A stretch of 64,000 nt of DNA from Azospirillum brasilense (GCF_007827795.1 NZ_VITI01000004.1:186001-250000), one strand, 5' to 3'. Counted from the stretch's first letter, positions 8,459-18,090 are shown. The notes: generated by a model not told the origin, from the letters alone. Program-made: numbers and translations.

Positions 8459-9004
8459 TCACGTCTGGCCGAGGGCCAGCCAGTTGAAGCTGCCGACCTC
8501 GCCGCCGCCCTGGCCGCCGGCGACGCGCCCGGCGCGGATCGCGCACTGATCCGCGGCCTTGCCGGCCAGCCCATAGGTGTGCTCCAGCCCCTCCCCGGCG
8601 TCCGCGCCGGTCACCAGAACAACCCAGGGCGCCGCCGAAAACGGACGCGGGAAGGGGACGACGACGGCGACGGTCGAATAGCTGGCCCCCAGCCCGCTGC
8701 CGGGATCGGTGAAGGTGGCGGTCCCCCATTGCAGCAGCAGGCCACCCGGCAGACCGAGACACCCGGACGCGCCGGCCGAGCGGACGGTGAGCCCCAGCAC
8801 GGTGGCGAGCTGGTCGTACTTGGTCGGGTCCAGCGGCGCGCCACCTGCCTCGACGGCGCGAGCGATTTCCTCCTGGAGGTGATTGAAGATGCTGGCCGAC
8901 AGCGTGGTGGATGGGTCCCCGGTCAGCGGGTTGCCGTCCTTGTACCCGTGCTTGCCCGGGCCGAACAGATCCGTCGCCCGCGCGGCCGTGTCGATGCGCT
9001 TCAT
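8459..9004 (-). CDS. Tail fibre protein, gp53-like C-terminal domain
   Basis: A 181 aa virion protein. The N-terminus (MKRIDTAARATDLFGPGKHG) and the NHLQEEIARAVE helix are typical of short fibre tips. The C-terminal half (PRPFSAAPWVVLVTG, ending FNWLALGQT) matches the gp53-like fibre C-terminal beta domain, which contacts the host surface. It is the last gene of the tail-fibre block and probably determines host range with the two genes upstream. Confidence 0.65.
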   Translation of the reverse strand: MKRIDTAARATDLFGPGKHGYKDGNPLTGDPSTTLSASIFNHLQEEIARAVEAGGAPLDPTKYDQLATVLGLTVRSAGASGCLGLPGGLLLQWGTATFTDPGSGLGASYSTVAVVVPFPRPFSAAPWVVLVTGADAGEGLEHTYGLAGKAADQCAIRAGRVAGGQGGGEVGSFNWLALGQT

Positions 9005-9013
9005 GATGTCCCC

Positions 9014-9481
9014 CTAGGCTTGTTTGGCCGGATCAGCCTGTCTGGTCAGCGCAGCCTGGAGAGCCGCGACGGTGTCCTGGGCCGCCGCCAGGTCCTTGCG
9101 GATCTCCACCACCTCGTCCTGCGCCTTTTTCAGGGCGGCAAGCGCGGTTGCGCGGGCGGTCGCCATGCCAGCCCGGTCGTCCTCGGCCGCCGCACGGGCC
9201 GCCTCCGCCGCATCCCGCGCCGCCAGGGCCGCGTCCCGCTCGGCCTCCGCCGCCGCCTTGGCGGATAGGGCATCCACCTGCAACTGGGACAGCAGGTCGC
9301 CCAGCGGGTGGCCCGCGGCGGTGTCGAGCGTCAGCGCCACCGGCGCGGCCACGGCCTCCGCTATCGGCGTGCCGGTGTCGTCGCGGGTCACGTAGCGGTG
9401 TTGCACGTGGACCCCGCCCAGCCGACCGGACCGGTCCCAGCGGGCTAGAAGCTCGTACGGGAGTTTGAAGGTTTGCATCAT
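9014..9481 (-). CDS. Coiled-coil protein of the tail-fibre region
   Basis: A 155 aa protein. The first 45 residues (FKLPYELLARWDRSG, HVQHRYV) form a small conserved head. Residues 60-150 are an Ala/Glu/Arg-rich coiled coil. It lies between two fibre genes, so a fibre assembly or connector role is likely. A second ATG at 9478 is an equally good start. Confidence 0.55.
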   Translation of the reverse strand: MMQTFKLPYELLARWDRSGRLGGVHVQHRYVTRDDTGTPIAEAVAAPVALTLDTAAGHPLGDLLSQLQVDALSAKAAAEAERDAALAARDAAEAARAAAEDDRAGMATARATALAALKKAQDEVVEIRKDLAAAQDTVAALQAALTRQADPAKQA

Positions 9482-9488
9482 CTGCTCC

Positions 9489-10775
9489 TCAGGACACGAC
9501 GGCGCGGTCGGTCACGCGCAGCCAATGGGTGCCGTCGGCAAAGGCCACCACAGGCCCGCCGGCGTCATCGCTCACATAGATCTGCTGCCCGGCCGTGGCG
9601 GCGCTGGGCAGAGTGGCGGTGGTGTACGGGCGGAGCTGCAAAATGCCCGCGTCGTTGAACACCCGGGCCGCCCCCGATCCGACGGTCATACCGGCATCGC
9701 TGAAAGTTGCCGCCGACACCGCCGACCCGGCGCCCCGGGTCAGCTCGATGTTGTTGCCGGAGCGCAAATAAAGATTGCCACCGCTCGGCCCGGCCTTGAT
9801 CTCCAGATTCCCCGGGCCGGCGGTACGCTCAACCGACGATTGCGTGATCCGTACGCTGTTGGCGCGGTCAGCGCCGGCGTGGACATCGACCGACGAGAAC
9901 ACCGACCCGAAGCGGTCCACGTCGTACGTGATGGCGCCGGAGCCGTTCTTGAGCTTCAGGAACTTGGCGTGTTCTGCCGAAGCGCCGGTCATGGACGCCT
10001 GAAGAACCGAATCCATAAACTCGTCGCCCTCGTCGAACACGATCCCATTGGCCCACCGGCCCACCGTGCCGAACAACATCGCCTGACCCTTGTCGTCGTG
10101 CACGCTCGTACACGTTCCCTGGACGATGGCCGTCGTGCCCTGCGTGGCGGCGGGGTTGACGCTTAAGGAGGCCGCCATCAACCCGCCGGTCGAGCCGTCC
10201 TGACCGCCGGCGTTGAGCCGCATCGCCTTGACGTCGGTCGGCCCCTCATTGATGACGTTGCCGACGTAGGCCCGCACCGGCTCGGTATTCGTCGTGTCCA
10301 GGCTGGCGGCGACCATCTGCACATTGATGCCGAAAGCCTTCCCGTGACCCGTGTTGCGGACATGGATGCTGTAAATGTCGAGCTGTTTGCCTTCGGGGAC
10401 CGCGATGGTCTGCTCGGTGTATTGGGCCGCCGCAAGCGTCCCGTATTTCAGGTCATACACAGGGGCGGCGTAGGTGCCATACAGCCGCGCCGAGACGCGC
10501 ACCGGCGCCGCGACGCGCAGGCCGTCGTCGTCGTAGAGCGCGCCCAGCGCCGCCGACAGGTCGCGCGGCGCCGCCGACCCGGCCGGGACCACCGTCACCG
10601 CCGACCCGTCGCCGTCCTCGCGCAGCAACGGGTAACCGCCGGACTTCTCGCCGTCGTGCACGGACACCGTCTTCCGGTCGGTGTCCACGATGATTTCCCC
10701 GGGCAGGCCGGCCACACCGGCAAGCTGTCCCGTCGTCCCGCGCAGCGGCTGGACGCGCTTTACTTCGTTGCTCAT
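9489..10775 (-). CDS. Tail fibre / receptor-binding protein
   Basis: A 428 aa protein. The start at 10775 has an AGGAGG site. Residues 12-45 (TGQLAGVAGLPGEIIVDT, TVSVHDG) match the N-terminal virion-attachment domain found in many tail fibres, including the major tropism determinant. A long beta-rich body follows (repeated short strands with Gly/Asn/Asp turns). It is the largest fibre gene and follows the Mu gp48-like gene, the expected place for a receptor-binding protein. Confidence 0.7.
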   Translation of the reverse strand: MSNEVKRVQPLRGTTGQLAGVAGLPGEIIVDTDRKTVSVHDGEKSGGYPLLREDGDGSAVTVVPAGSAAPRDLSAALGALYDDDGLRVAAPVRVSARLYGTYAAPVYDLKYGTLAAAQYTEQTIAVPEGKQLDIYSIHVRNTGHGKAFGINVQMVAASLDTTNTEPVRAYVGNVINEGPTDVKAMRLNAGGQDGSTGGLMAASLSVNPAATQGTTAIVQGTCTSVHDDKGQAMLFGTVGRWANGIVFDEGDEFMDSVLQASMTGASAEHAKFLKLKNGSGAITYDVDRFGSVFSSVDVHAGADRANSVRITQSSVERTAGPGNLEIKAGPSGGNLYLRSGNNIELTRGAGSAVSAATFSDAGMTVGSGAARVFNDAGILQLRPYTTATLPSAATAGQQIYVSDDAGGPVVAFADGTHWLRVTDRAVVS

Positions 10776-10791
10776 TGATTCCTCCTGCCGC

Positions 10792-11481
10792 TCAGCCGAG
10801 CGTGCCCCAGTCGTCCGTCGTCTCCGGGCCGCCCAGCAGGTCGAGCGTGCCCCAGTCCTCGGCCTCGCCGCCGAGCATCCAGTCCTCGTCGGCGAGGTAT
10901 CCAAACAGCACCGCCGTATGCGCCGGCGCCGCCCGGCGGATCACGCATTCCAAAACCGCGCTTCCCCAACCGCGGATCGCCTCATCGCACCCGCTGACCG
11001 CGGTGAAGCTGATGGCCCCGGCCTGCACTGGCACGTTGAAGCGCCATGCGTGCGGCCAGCCCGCGTCGGCGGTGTTCAGCAAGGCATCGCAGCCGGACCC
11101 GACCGTGAAGGCGGTGTGTTCGGTGACCGAGCAGCCGGGAAAGCCCATCGCCGCGGCGAGCGCGATGAAGAAGGCCCGGCTCTGGCCGCCCCGCGCCGTG
11201 AGCTGCTGCACCAGCCGCGTCCGCCGCTCCGCTATGCCGACCGCCGGGCCAGTGCAGGCGTCGGGCAGGCCGGCGTTGCGCTCCCACGCCGCCAGCATCT
11301 CCAGCGTCGTGCGCGGGTCCGCCTCGTCCACCAGGTCGAGCGTGCGATTGTGCGCCCGCGCCAACCCATCGGCCACGCCGTGCAGCAGCTCGTCGTCCGC
11401 CGGCCAGGCCGGGCCGGTCGGGCGCAGGCCGAGCAGCAGGGAGTAATAGTCATCGGGCGCCGCCCGCATCACGCCAGCCAT
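10792..11481 (-). CDS. Baseplate/tail protein, Mu gp48 (YmfQ) family
   Basis: A 229 aa structural protein of the wedge or tail-tip region. Marks are LLPTGPAWP-like RPTGPAWP near residue 21, the LDLVDEADPRTTLEMLAAWERNAGLPD segment (read here in two parts), and RRTRLVQQLTARGGQS. These are typical of the DUF2313/YmfQ family. It overlaps the baseplate J gene by 13 bases, as in Mu-like tails. Confidence 0.8.
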   Translation of the reverse strand: MAGVMRAAPDDYYSLLLGLRPTGPAWPADDELLHGVADGLARAHNRTLDLVDEADPRTTLEMLAAWERNAGLPDACTGPAVGIAERRTRLVQQLTARGGQSRAFFIALAAAMGFPGCSVTEHTAFTVGSGCDALLNTADAGWPHAWRFNVPVQAGAISFTAVSGCDEAIRGWGSAVLECVIRRAAPAHTAVLFGYLADEDWMLGGEAEDWGTLDLLGGPETTDDWGTLG

Positions 11482-12524
11482 GTAATCACTCCCAAGCTGG
11501 CGATGCGCCCGGCCGGCGACACCACGTCCGCCGCGGGCGCCACCAGCTCGTGCCGATACTCGCCCGCGGCCTGCGAAATCGCTTCGCGCAGGCGGGACAG
11601 GTACAGCGTGCCGCCGGGCACCGCCTCGCGGGCCAGGAAGTCCCGCAACTCGGCTGTCACCGCGGCGCGGGCGGCGGCGCTGTCCGGGTTGAGGCGGATT
11701 GTCAGCGCCAGCGGCGTGGCCACCGGCGCGAACACCACCACGCTGGCGGTCACCGGGCGCAGGGTGTCGATGTGGGCGTTCATGGCGGCTACCTCCGCCT
11801 CGGTGGGGATGATGTCGGCGCGCCCGTCACACGCGAAGGTCAGCCCGACCGTGCCCGGACCCATGTGGTGCCGGTACACCCAAGCCCGCGTGACGCCGGG
11901 CACCTGCAACGCCCACGCTTCATAGTTGGCCGCATTCCCCCCGTGCGGCGGCGCCTGGATGCGCGCCAGCAGGCGATCGCGCAGATCGTCGTCGGCCTCG
12001 ATGTCGGCGCCCCCGGAGACGTCCGCCACGATGGCGGTGGGCTGGGCCCCGGCAACTGGACTGACCAACGTCAGCCGGGCGCCGGCGGGCAGGTTGTAGG
12101 CTTGGCCGGGCGCGGCGGCCGTCACGGTCACGGTGGCCACGCCGGCGGCTGCGGTGGCGTCTGTGGCGACGGTGTAATCGCCAAGCCCCGCCCGTTGCAG
12201 GACCGTGCCGGCCGGGATCGTGACGCCGGTGGTGGCGCTGACCGTGACGGTGCCGGTGGCCGCCGCCGCCGCCTTGCGCTGGACGCCCCACAGGCCGGCG
12301 TGACGGTCCAGCCAGTCCGTGTCGGCGGTGTCCGGAAGCGCTTGGCGGGCCAGATAGTCGATGAAGCCATAAAGGCTGTGCAGGGCCGCCGCCTGGACAC
12401 GGGCCTGCACCTCGCCATCGGCGCGGCGCAGCAGCGCGTCCAGCCCCAGACGGGCCAAGAGGTCGGCGCGCACCTGCTCGATCAGCTCGGGCAGCGTGGG
12501 CCGGGTGAAACCGGTGTCAGCCAT
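11469..12524 (-). CDS. Baseplate J-like protein (Mu gp47)
   Basis: A 351 aa wedge protein of contractile tails. It begins with a helix that includes LPELIEQVRADL, has the ADTDWLDRHAGLWGV signature around residue 67, then a beta domain (GTVTVSATTGVTIPAGT) and the DDDLRDRLLARIQ helix. Length and order fit the gp47 family. Both neighbours (gp46-like and gp48-like) overlap it. Confidence 0.9.
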   Translation of the reverse strand: MADTGFTRPTLPELIEQVRADLLARLGLDALLRRADGEVQARVQAAALHSLYGFIDYLARQALPDTADTDWLDRHAGLWGVQRKAAAAATGTVTVSATTGVTIPAGTVLQRAGLGDYTVATDATAAAGVATVTVTAAAPGQAYNLPAGARLTLVSPVAGAQPTAIVADVSGGADIEADDDLRDRLLARIQAPPHGGNAANYEAWALQVPGVTRAWVYRHHMGPGTVGLTFACDGRADIIPTEAEVAAMNAHIDTLRPVTASVVVFAPVATPLALTIRLNPDSAAARAAVTAELRDFLAREAVPGGTLYLSRLREAISQAAGEYRHELVAPAADVVSPAGRIASLGVITWLA

Positions 12525-12963
12525 TGGTGATCGCCTCCCAGGCGTCGTCGAAGCGCAGATCCACGGGCGTGCCGTCGCGGCGCCAGATCCGGCAGGTGAG
12601 CGTCAGGCCGTCGGTGCCGCGCCGCTCGGCGGTCACCTCAACGCGCTGGGCCACCCCGTCGGCCACCAGCCACGCCAGGGCCTCCTGCGCGTATTCGCGG
12701 GCGCGCCGCACCGTCTCGGGCAGCAACTTTTCCCGCGACAGCAGCCACAGGCGGGAGCCGATGCGGTCGCCGGCCGCGCTCGGATAGGTGTCTCCCCACC
12801 AGCCCATCTTGCGGTCGGCCGGCAGCACGTCGCCGGGGCGGGCCCGCGCCCAGGTGAACAGGGACATGAGAACGGCCCGGGTGAGTGCGTCGCCCGTGGC
12901 GAGGTCGAGCGACAGCGGCACGCCGTCGATGACGACGGCGCGGTCCTGCACGAAATAGCTCAT
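12517..12963 (-). CDS. Baseplate protein, Mu gp46 family
   Basis: A 148 aa protein with the conserved features of the phage GP46 family: ALTRAVLMSLFTWARA near residue 27, GWWGD at about 53, and the RLWLLSREKLLPETV helix. It is the gp25-like wedge component. It overlaps the J gene by eight bases. Confidence 0.88.
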   Translation of the reverse strand: MSYFVQDRAVVIDGVPLSLDLATGDALTRAVLMSLFTWARARPGDVLPADRKMGWWGDTYPSAAGDRIGSRLWLLSREKLLPETVRRAREYAQEALAWLVADGVAQRVEVTAERRGTDGLTLTCRIWRRDGTPVDLRFDDAWEAITNG

Positions 12964-12966
12964 GGG

Positions 12967-13509
12967 CTACATGCCTTGGTTGGGAGCGGCGGTGTTGCCG
13001 GAACCGGGCTGCACGCCGCCGTGGGTGTGGCCGTCGTAGACGTCGCGCATCTCGGCCATGGTCCGGCCGCCGGTGTCGCAGCGGTCGCGCACCTCGCCGG
13101 TCACCTCCAGCAAGGGCGTCTCGATGCGGACCTTCATGGCGGCTTTGATAACCAGCTCGCCGCCGCGCTTGATGCGGATTTCGTCGCCCTGGTCGGTGTA
13201 GACGCACACCTCGCCGGGTGCGAGGTCGGCCGGGCGGTATCGTGGATCGGACACCACCGCGGCGATGCCATGGCTGCGATCGCCGCCGACGAACACCACC
13301 AGGGCGGTCGCGCCGGCGTGGGGGTGCGCCGTGAAGCCGTAGGGTTCGGCATGCTCCACGCCATCCTTGGCCTCGCCGGCGAGAAGCGCGACCTGAAGGC
13401 GTTGCGCTTTCGCCTGCCCCACGGCGGTGACCAGGGCGCGCGCCACCACCATCTGCAGGCCCCGCTTGAGCGGCGCCAGCAGCTTTCCCACGTTCCGAGC
13501 GTCCATCAC
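12967..13509 (-). CDS. Baseplate spike assembly protein, Mu gp45 (V) family
   Basis: A 180 aa protein. The LLAPLKRGLQMVVARALV start, the HPHAGATALVVFVGGDRSHGI OB-fold segment and a beta-helical tail (VCVYTDQGDEIRIKRGG) match gp45, the membrane-piercing spike. The terminal DGHTHGG stretch is a typical metal-binding spike tip. It overlaps the gp44-like gene by four bases. Confidence 0.88.
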   Translation of the reverse strand: MMDARNVGKLLAPLKRGLQMVVARALVTAVGQAKAQRLQVALLAGEAKDGVEHAEPYGFTAHPHAGATALVVFVGGDRSHGIAAVVSDPRYRPADLAPGEVCVYTDQGDEIRIKRGGELVIKAAMKVRIETPLLEVTGEVRDRCDTGGRTMAEMRDVYDGHTHGGVQPGSGNTAAPNQGM

Positions 13510-14651
13510 TCGAACTCCACGACGGGCGGGGTCAAGGTGGCGCCCGTCTTACCCTTGCCCTTGGCCTGCGGCGTCTCGGGCAGCAGCTCGTAGGCCGCCT
13601 TCGGCGCCACCGTCAGGGTGGTGACGCTGCCGGACTCCGACAGGCTGTAGGACACCGCCGAAATCAGCATCTCCAGATCGAAACCGATGATCGGGTCACG
13701 CACCCGCACCAGCTCGTTGGGGACCCAGAGACGGCCGTCGGCCTGGCGCCAGCCCTGCACGGTGTAGCTGGTTTCGAAGCTCTTGCCGGCACGGTGGGCC
13801 GCCTCCCAGCGGGCGCGCTCGCGTGCCGTGCCGCCGTCCGGCTGGCCGTCGGCGACGATCACCAGCACGCGCTTGCGCTTGATGCCGGTGTCGGCCTGCA
13901 CCGCCGCCACCTGCGAGGTGGCGGCCGCATCCGCGGTGAAGGCGCCGATGTCCGGCCCGTCACCATCATCGCCGGCGTCCTCGTCACCGGCGCCGTCCGC
14001 CGTCCGCTGCCCCTTGATGCGGTATTCGGAAAAGCGGTCCTTGCAGTCCAGCGACGCCGAGCCGGTCAACACGTTTTCCCCCACCACCAGATCGGTGGCG
14101 GCGCGCGCCGACCCGGCTCGCGTCAGGACGAGCCGCCCGTCCGCGTCGTCGGTGGACAGCAGCGCCCGCAGCTTCAGCATGCGGTCGATGCTCTCGAACA
14201 CCGATTCCCCCTGCTGGATCTGGTGGTCGGCGATCGGCGCCCCGGTGTCCACCGCCGCCAGGACGGCAACGCCGTAGGGCGCCGCCAGCTCCGCCGCGAT
14301 CTGTTCGACCTTCCGCCCCTTGAACTGCCCGGGTTCGTGGATCGCCGAGCAATCCACGAGGTCGGCGGTTTTCGACCGGCCCTTGACCCCCACGGTCACG
14401 GACTTCGCGTCGTAGCTGATCGGCGTGCCGTCGACGTAGCCGGTCAGCACCAGGTCGGCGCCGATGAAGACTTGGCACGCGTCGCCCGGCGCGATGCGGC
14501 GCGGCACGTCCGACCCCGGCCAGCGGTCGGTGACGGAGAGGTCGAAATCCCGGGCCTGCCGGTCGATGCCGGCGGCGATGCCGACCGACTTCCAGCCGCC
14601 GAAATCCGTGCCGTTGACCAGCAGGCGCACCCGGTTGCGATCATCCGTCAT
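13506..14651 (-). CDS. Baseplate hub protein, Mu gp44 (P) family
   Basis: A 381 aa protein related to the gpD / gp27 hubs. The N-terminus (LLVNGTDFGGWKSVGIAAG, DFDLSVTDRWPG) and GYVDGTPISYDAKSV strand are characteristic. A central low-complexity acidic stretch (GDEDAGDDGDGPD) at about residue 225 is unusual. It overlaps both gpN and gp45 genes by four bases. Confidence 0.85.
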   Translation of the reverse strand: MTDDRNRVRLLVNGTDFGGWKSVGIAAGIDRQARDFDLSVTDRWPGSDVPRRIAPGDACQVFIGADLVLTGYVDGTPISYDAKSVTVGVKGRSKTADLVDCSAIHEPGQFKGRKVEQIAAELAAPYGVAVLAAVDTGAPIADHQIQQGESVFESIDRMLKLRALLSTDDADGRLVLTRAGSARAATDLVVGENVLTGSASLDCKDRFSEYRIKGQRTADGAGDEDAGDDGDGPDIGAFTADAAATSQVAAVQADTGIKRKRVLVIVADGQPDGGTARERARWEAAHRAGKSFETSYTVQGWRQADGRLWVPNELVRVRDPIIGFDLEMLISAVSYSLSESGSVTTLTVAPKAAYELLPETPQAKGKGKTGATLTPPVVEFE

Positions 14652-15874
14652 GCCAGCACCTTCAGCGGTCGGGGAGGAACGAAGCCGGGATGGGTGACGC
14701 CATTGCGCGCCACGATCTCCTCGCCGCGCCCGGCGTCCTCATAGAGGTCGTAGGCCAGGACGACAGCGGGCTGCACCGCCGTCGGCGTGACGGTGGCCAG
14801 CCGGGCGGCCCCGGCCGAGCGGGCGGTGAGGTCCTGGACCACGGCGACGCGCAGATCCGTCAGCGCCCGGAAGGTCGCGTCCGGCACGTCCGGGCGCAGC
14901 GCTTCGGCGTCGATCCGCGCCGCCAGGGCGTCGCGCTCGGTGATCGCCTCCTGGTGGACCGGCCAGTCGGCGTCGGCCGCCACGCGGGCGGACTGGACCA
15001 GGGCGGCGCGGCGGACCAGGGCGGCGACGGCGGCGCTGTTCCGGGCCTGCTGCTGCCGCGCCGGCGTCACCGTGGCGTAGGTCTGGGAAGGAGGGACATA
15101 GGCAGCGACGCGGCCAAGGCTGGCCAGCCGCTGCTGGGCCGTCGGTCCGGCCGTGGCGAACGAGCTGCTCCCGGCTACGGCGCCCCCACGCCCGCCCGAT
15201 CGCCGTGTCGTGCCGGTGCCCGTGAACAAGGCCATGATGCGCTGCGCCAGCGTGGACGGAGAGCCCAACAGCCCGTCCAGATCGCCGAGCAACCCGCCCA
15301 GGACGGCCGACCAGGAGAAGCCGCGCACCGTCCGCTCGATCATGCCCACCGCCTTGACGACGTCCGCGATGGCACCGGCCCGCACGAAGTCAGCCACATC
15401 CGCCACCCCGAAGTGGTCGGCGAAGTCAGCGAGCGATGTCGCCGCCAGGGCGTCGGCCCGCCGCCAGCTCGTCGACGCGGTGTTGACCGTCGCCGATGGA
15501 AAGGCCAGTTCGCCGGCCTCGACGAAGGACAGGCTGAAGCGGCACAGCCCGCCCTCGTCGCGGCTGTGAGCCACCCGGCACTCACCGTCGGCGACCACCT
15601 GGAGCGTGCCATACTGCGGGTGGACCAGCGCGCCGGGCCCGGCCTCCTCCAGCGCCGCCAGCAGGCGGTCCCGCTGGGCCATGTAGTCCGGCCCGATGAC
15701 GTAGGCGGTCAGGGTGATCTTGCGGGTCGCCCGCCCCAGGTCCTCGGCATAGGGCTTGTCGCGCTGGGGGTATTCGTGGAGCTGGACGCGGCGGCCCGCC
15801 GCCAGCTCGTCCCCGTCCACCTTGAAGGGCACGCCCCGGAAGGAAGCGGGCCGCAGTTGGTCACGCCAGGTCAT
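14648..15874 (-). CDS. DNA circularisation / tail protein, Mu N (gp43) family
   Basis: A 408 aa protein. The N-terminus (WRDQLRPASFRGVPFKVD, VQLHEYPQRDKPYAEDLG) is the DNA_circ_N domain. In Mu, N is a tail component that protects and circularises incoming DNA. The C-terminal half is helical. It starts two bases after the tape-measure stop. Confidence 0.88.
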   Translation of the reverse strand: MTWRDQLRPASFRGVPFKVDGDELAAGRRVQLHEYPQRDKPYAEDLGRATRKITLTAYVIGPDYMAQRDRLLAALEEAGPGALVHPQYGTLQVVADGECRVAHSRDEGGLCRFSLSFVEAGELAFPSATVNTASTSWRRADALAATSLADFADHFGVADVADFVRAGAIADVVKAVGMIERTVRGFSWSAVLGGLLGDLDGLLGSPSTLAQRIMALFTGTGTTRRSGGRGGAVAGSSSFATAGPTAQQRLASLGRVAAYVPPSQTYATVTPARQQQARNSAAVAALVRRAALVQSARVAADADWPVHQEAITERDALAARIDAEALRPDVPDATFRALTDLRVAVVQDLTARSAGAARLATVTPTAVQPAVVLAYDLYEDAGRGEEIVARNGVTHPGFVPPRPLKVLA

Positions 15875-15876
15875 GG

Positions 15877-17850
15877 TCAGGGGCCTCCCAGCGCCATCGA
15901 GCGGTAACCGACGTCGGCGTTGAAGGCGACGCCCTTGGTGTCGGAGCGCGTCTCAACCCGGGTGCCGGCGGGGGCGCCGTTGATGTTGATGTCGACGGCG
16001 CCGCGCAACGGCTGGGCGGCGCCGGCGGCCAGGACCGGATTGGAGCCCCCGCCGGCGACCGATGGCGCATCGCCGGCGGGGCCCGCCGCCACCGACAGGC
16101 CCAGCTTGTCGGTCACCCACGTCGGCAGGGCGCCGGTCAGAGCCGCCAGCTTTTCACGAAGCGATCCGGCGATGTCGATGTTGAGCACGGACTTGATCCA
16201 GTCGGAGATTTTGGAGAACACGGCGCTGATCGCGTTGCCCCACCCTTCAAACCAGCCCTGTAGCCCCTGGCCGATCGTCTTCAGCCCGTCCATCGCCGCA
16301 GTGAAATCGCCGGTGAAGACGCCGGACAGGAAGGCCATGAACCCGCTGAACACCAGCTTGATCGCGTCCCACTGGCCGGTGAACCAGGCCGACACCGGCC
16401 CCCAGTTGTCGTAGAGCAGGTAGACGGCGCCGGCGAGCAAGGCCACCGCCGCCACCACGGCCCCGATCGGGTTGGCGGCCATGGCCACGTTGAACAGTAT
16501 CATTGCGCCACGGGCCGCCAGCAGCGCCCCGCGCAGCGCCAGCACGGCGGGCGCGATGGCGATCCGCGACGCCAGCACCCCCAGCGCCCAGACCATGCGC
16601 AGGACGGAGCCCAAGGTGGACATCACGGCACCGCCCAGCAGGGAGACGGCGGCGCCGGCGACCCCGACGGCGCCGGCGATGGCCACCAGGAGAAGGGCGT
16701 ACTTGGTCAATTCCGGGTTGGCCTTGGCGAAGGCGGCCAGTTGGTCGATCAGCCCGCCCAGCGGCCCCATCAGCTCGTTGAGCGTCGGCAGCAGCGCGTC
16801 GCCCAGGGTGATCTTCAGCGCCTCCCAGCGGTTGTTCATGAGCTGGATGGCGTTGGCCGTGGTCGCGGCGCGGGCTTCGTACTCCTTGTTCATCGACCCA
16901 CCGAAGCGGGTGGCGTCGGACACCTTGGCGATGTTCTCGCGCAGGTTCGGCAGGTTCTTCAGCAGCGGCGCGATGGCCCCCAAGCTCTCCTTGCCGAAGA
17001 TTTCCGCCATGACGCTCGCCTGCCGGTCCTTCGGCAGCTTCTCGATGGCCGCCAGAACCTTCGTGAAGGCGCCGGTGGCGTCCTTCTGCATGGCCTTGGA
17101 CAGCTTCACCGTGTCGATGCCCAGCGCCGCGAAGGCTTTCTTCTGGCCCTTGGTCGCGGCCTCGCCGGCCGCCATCGCCAGGATGAAGTTCTTGGTCGCG
17201 GTTGCCGCGACTTCGGACTCGACGCCGACGCCCGAGATCGAGGCGCCCAGGGCGGCGACATACTTGGCCTGGACGCCGCCGACGTCGCCCAGCGCGCCGA
17301 CGCGGCGGATGACGTCGGAGATCTGCGCCGCTTTCGCAGGACCGGTGTTGCCCAGATAGTTGACCTGGTCGGCCAGCTCGCGGACCTGATCCTGGGTCAT
17401 CCCGAAGGCGACGCGCCACTTGGCCATCATGTCGCCGGCCTCGTCCGCCGACAGGTCGAAGGCGATGCCCATCTTCGCGGCGTCTTCGGCGAAGGTGGCC
17501 AGTTCCTCCCGCGCGATGCCGGACTGACCGGCCGCCGCCACGATCTGGCCGATGCCGTTGGCCGCCATCGGCAGACTCTTGGACATCTCCAGGATGTCGT
17601 CCTTCATCGCCGCGAAGCCGTCGGGCGTGTCAAAATCCACGACCTTCTTGACGTCGGCCATGGTGCTTTCGAAGTCGATGGCGGCCTGGGCGATCTGCTG
17701 CACGCCGAAGGCCGACGCCAGCGAGCCGCCGGCGGTGCCGATGTCGCCGAAGCGCTTGGTCATCCCGCCGATCGCCCGGTTGATGCCCTTCATCGGCCCG
17801 GACACCCGGTCGACCACCGAAATGATGGCCTTGAGGTTGAAATTCGCCAT
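15877..17850 (-). CDS. Tail tape measure protein
   Basis: A 657 aa protein that sets tail length. It has an N-terminal TP901-type region (VSGPMKGINRAIGGM, DFESTMADVKKVV), Gly/Ala-rich helices and three hydrophobic segments around residues 385-490 (for example YALLLVAIAGAVGVAGAAVS). A hairpin (17871-17890) lies just upstream of its start. The gene order chaperone-frameshift-tape measure is conserved in contractile phages. Confidence 0.9.
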   Translation of the reverse strand: MANFNLKAIISVVDRVSGPMKGINRAIGGMTKRFGDIGTAGGSLASAFGVQQIAQAAIDFESTMADVKKVVDFDTPDGFAAMKDDILEMSKSLPMAANGIGQIVAAAGQSGIAREELATFAEDAAKMGIAFDLSADEAGDMMAKWRVAFGMTQDQVRELADQVNYLGNTGPAKAAQISDVIRRVGALGDVGGVQAKYVAALGASISGVGVESEVAATATKNFILAMAAGEAATKGQKKAFAALGIDTVKLSKAMQKDATGAFTKVLAAIEKLPKDRQASVMAEIFGKESLGAIAPLLKNLPNLRENIAKVSDATRFGGSMNKEYEARAATTANAIQLMNNRWEALKITLGDALLPTLNELMGPLGGLIDQLAAFAKANPELTKYALLLVAIAGAVGVAGAAVSLLGGAVMSTLGSVLRMVWALGVLASRIAIAPAVLALRGALLAARGAMILFNVAMAANPIGAVVAAVALLAGAVYLLYDNWGPVSAWFTGQWDAIKLVFSGFMAFLSGVFTGDFTAAMDGLKTIGQGLQGWFEGWGNAISAVFSKISDWIKSVLNIDIAGSLREKLAALTGALPTWVTDKLGLSVAAGPAGDAPSVAGGGSNPVLAAGAAQPLRGAVDININGAPAGTRVETRSDTKGVAFNADVGYRSMALGGP

Positions 17851-17870
17851 GTCCGCCCCCGACGCGGCAA

Positions 17871-17890
17871 GGGCGGCTGGTCAGCCGCCC
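17871..17890 (-). promoter_or_regulatory. Hairpin at the chaperone / tape-measure junction
   Basis: GGGCGGC, a six-base loop, GCCGCCC, overlapping the stop codon of the frameshift extension and lying 20 bases upstream of the tape-measure start. No T-run follows, so it is not a standard terminator. It may limit coupling or stabilise mRNA. Confidence 0.35.
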
Positions 17891-18090
17891 TGTGCCTGCT
17901 TCAGTTCCTTGCCGATCCGGATGGCCTGTTCCTCGTAGAGCAGCATCCGGGAGATGGTCAGCCGCTCGATCTCGCTGGCCCCCATACCCCAGGACCAGCC
18001 GACATCGCAGAACCGCTCGATCAGTCCGCGTTCTCCGTGGCCGGGCTCTCCAGCCCAGCCGTGAAAAAAGGGATGATCGTCATCATGCAC
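17881..18090 (-). CDS. -1 frame extension of the tail assembly chaperone
   Basis: This open frame has no ribosome site of its own and overlaps the end of the chaperone gene. The heptamer T TTT TTC (18063-18069 on the plus strand) lets ribosomes shift -1 from the chaperone frame into this one. The fused tail would start HGWAGEPGHGERGLIERFCDV after PFF and end KELKQAQGG. In Mu and lambda, the long chaperone form made this way coats the tape measure. Frame positions fit exactly, so this is taken as the T part of a G/GT-type pair. Confidence 0.8.
   Translation of the reverse strand: MHDDDHPFFHGWAGEPGHGERGLIERFCDVGWSWGMGASEIERLTISRMLLYEEQAIRIGKELKQAQGG

Noticed and set aside
17871..17890. Hairpin before the tape-measure gene as a terminator
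   Set aside because: No T-run on either strand and it would cut essential tail genes from their promoter.
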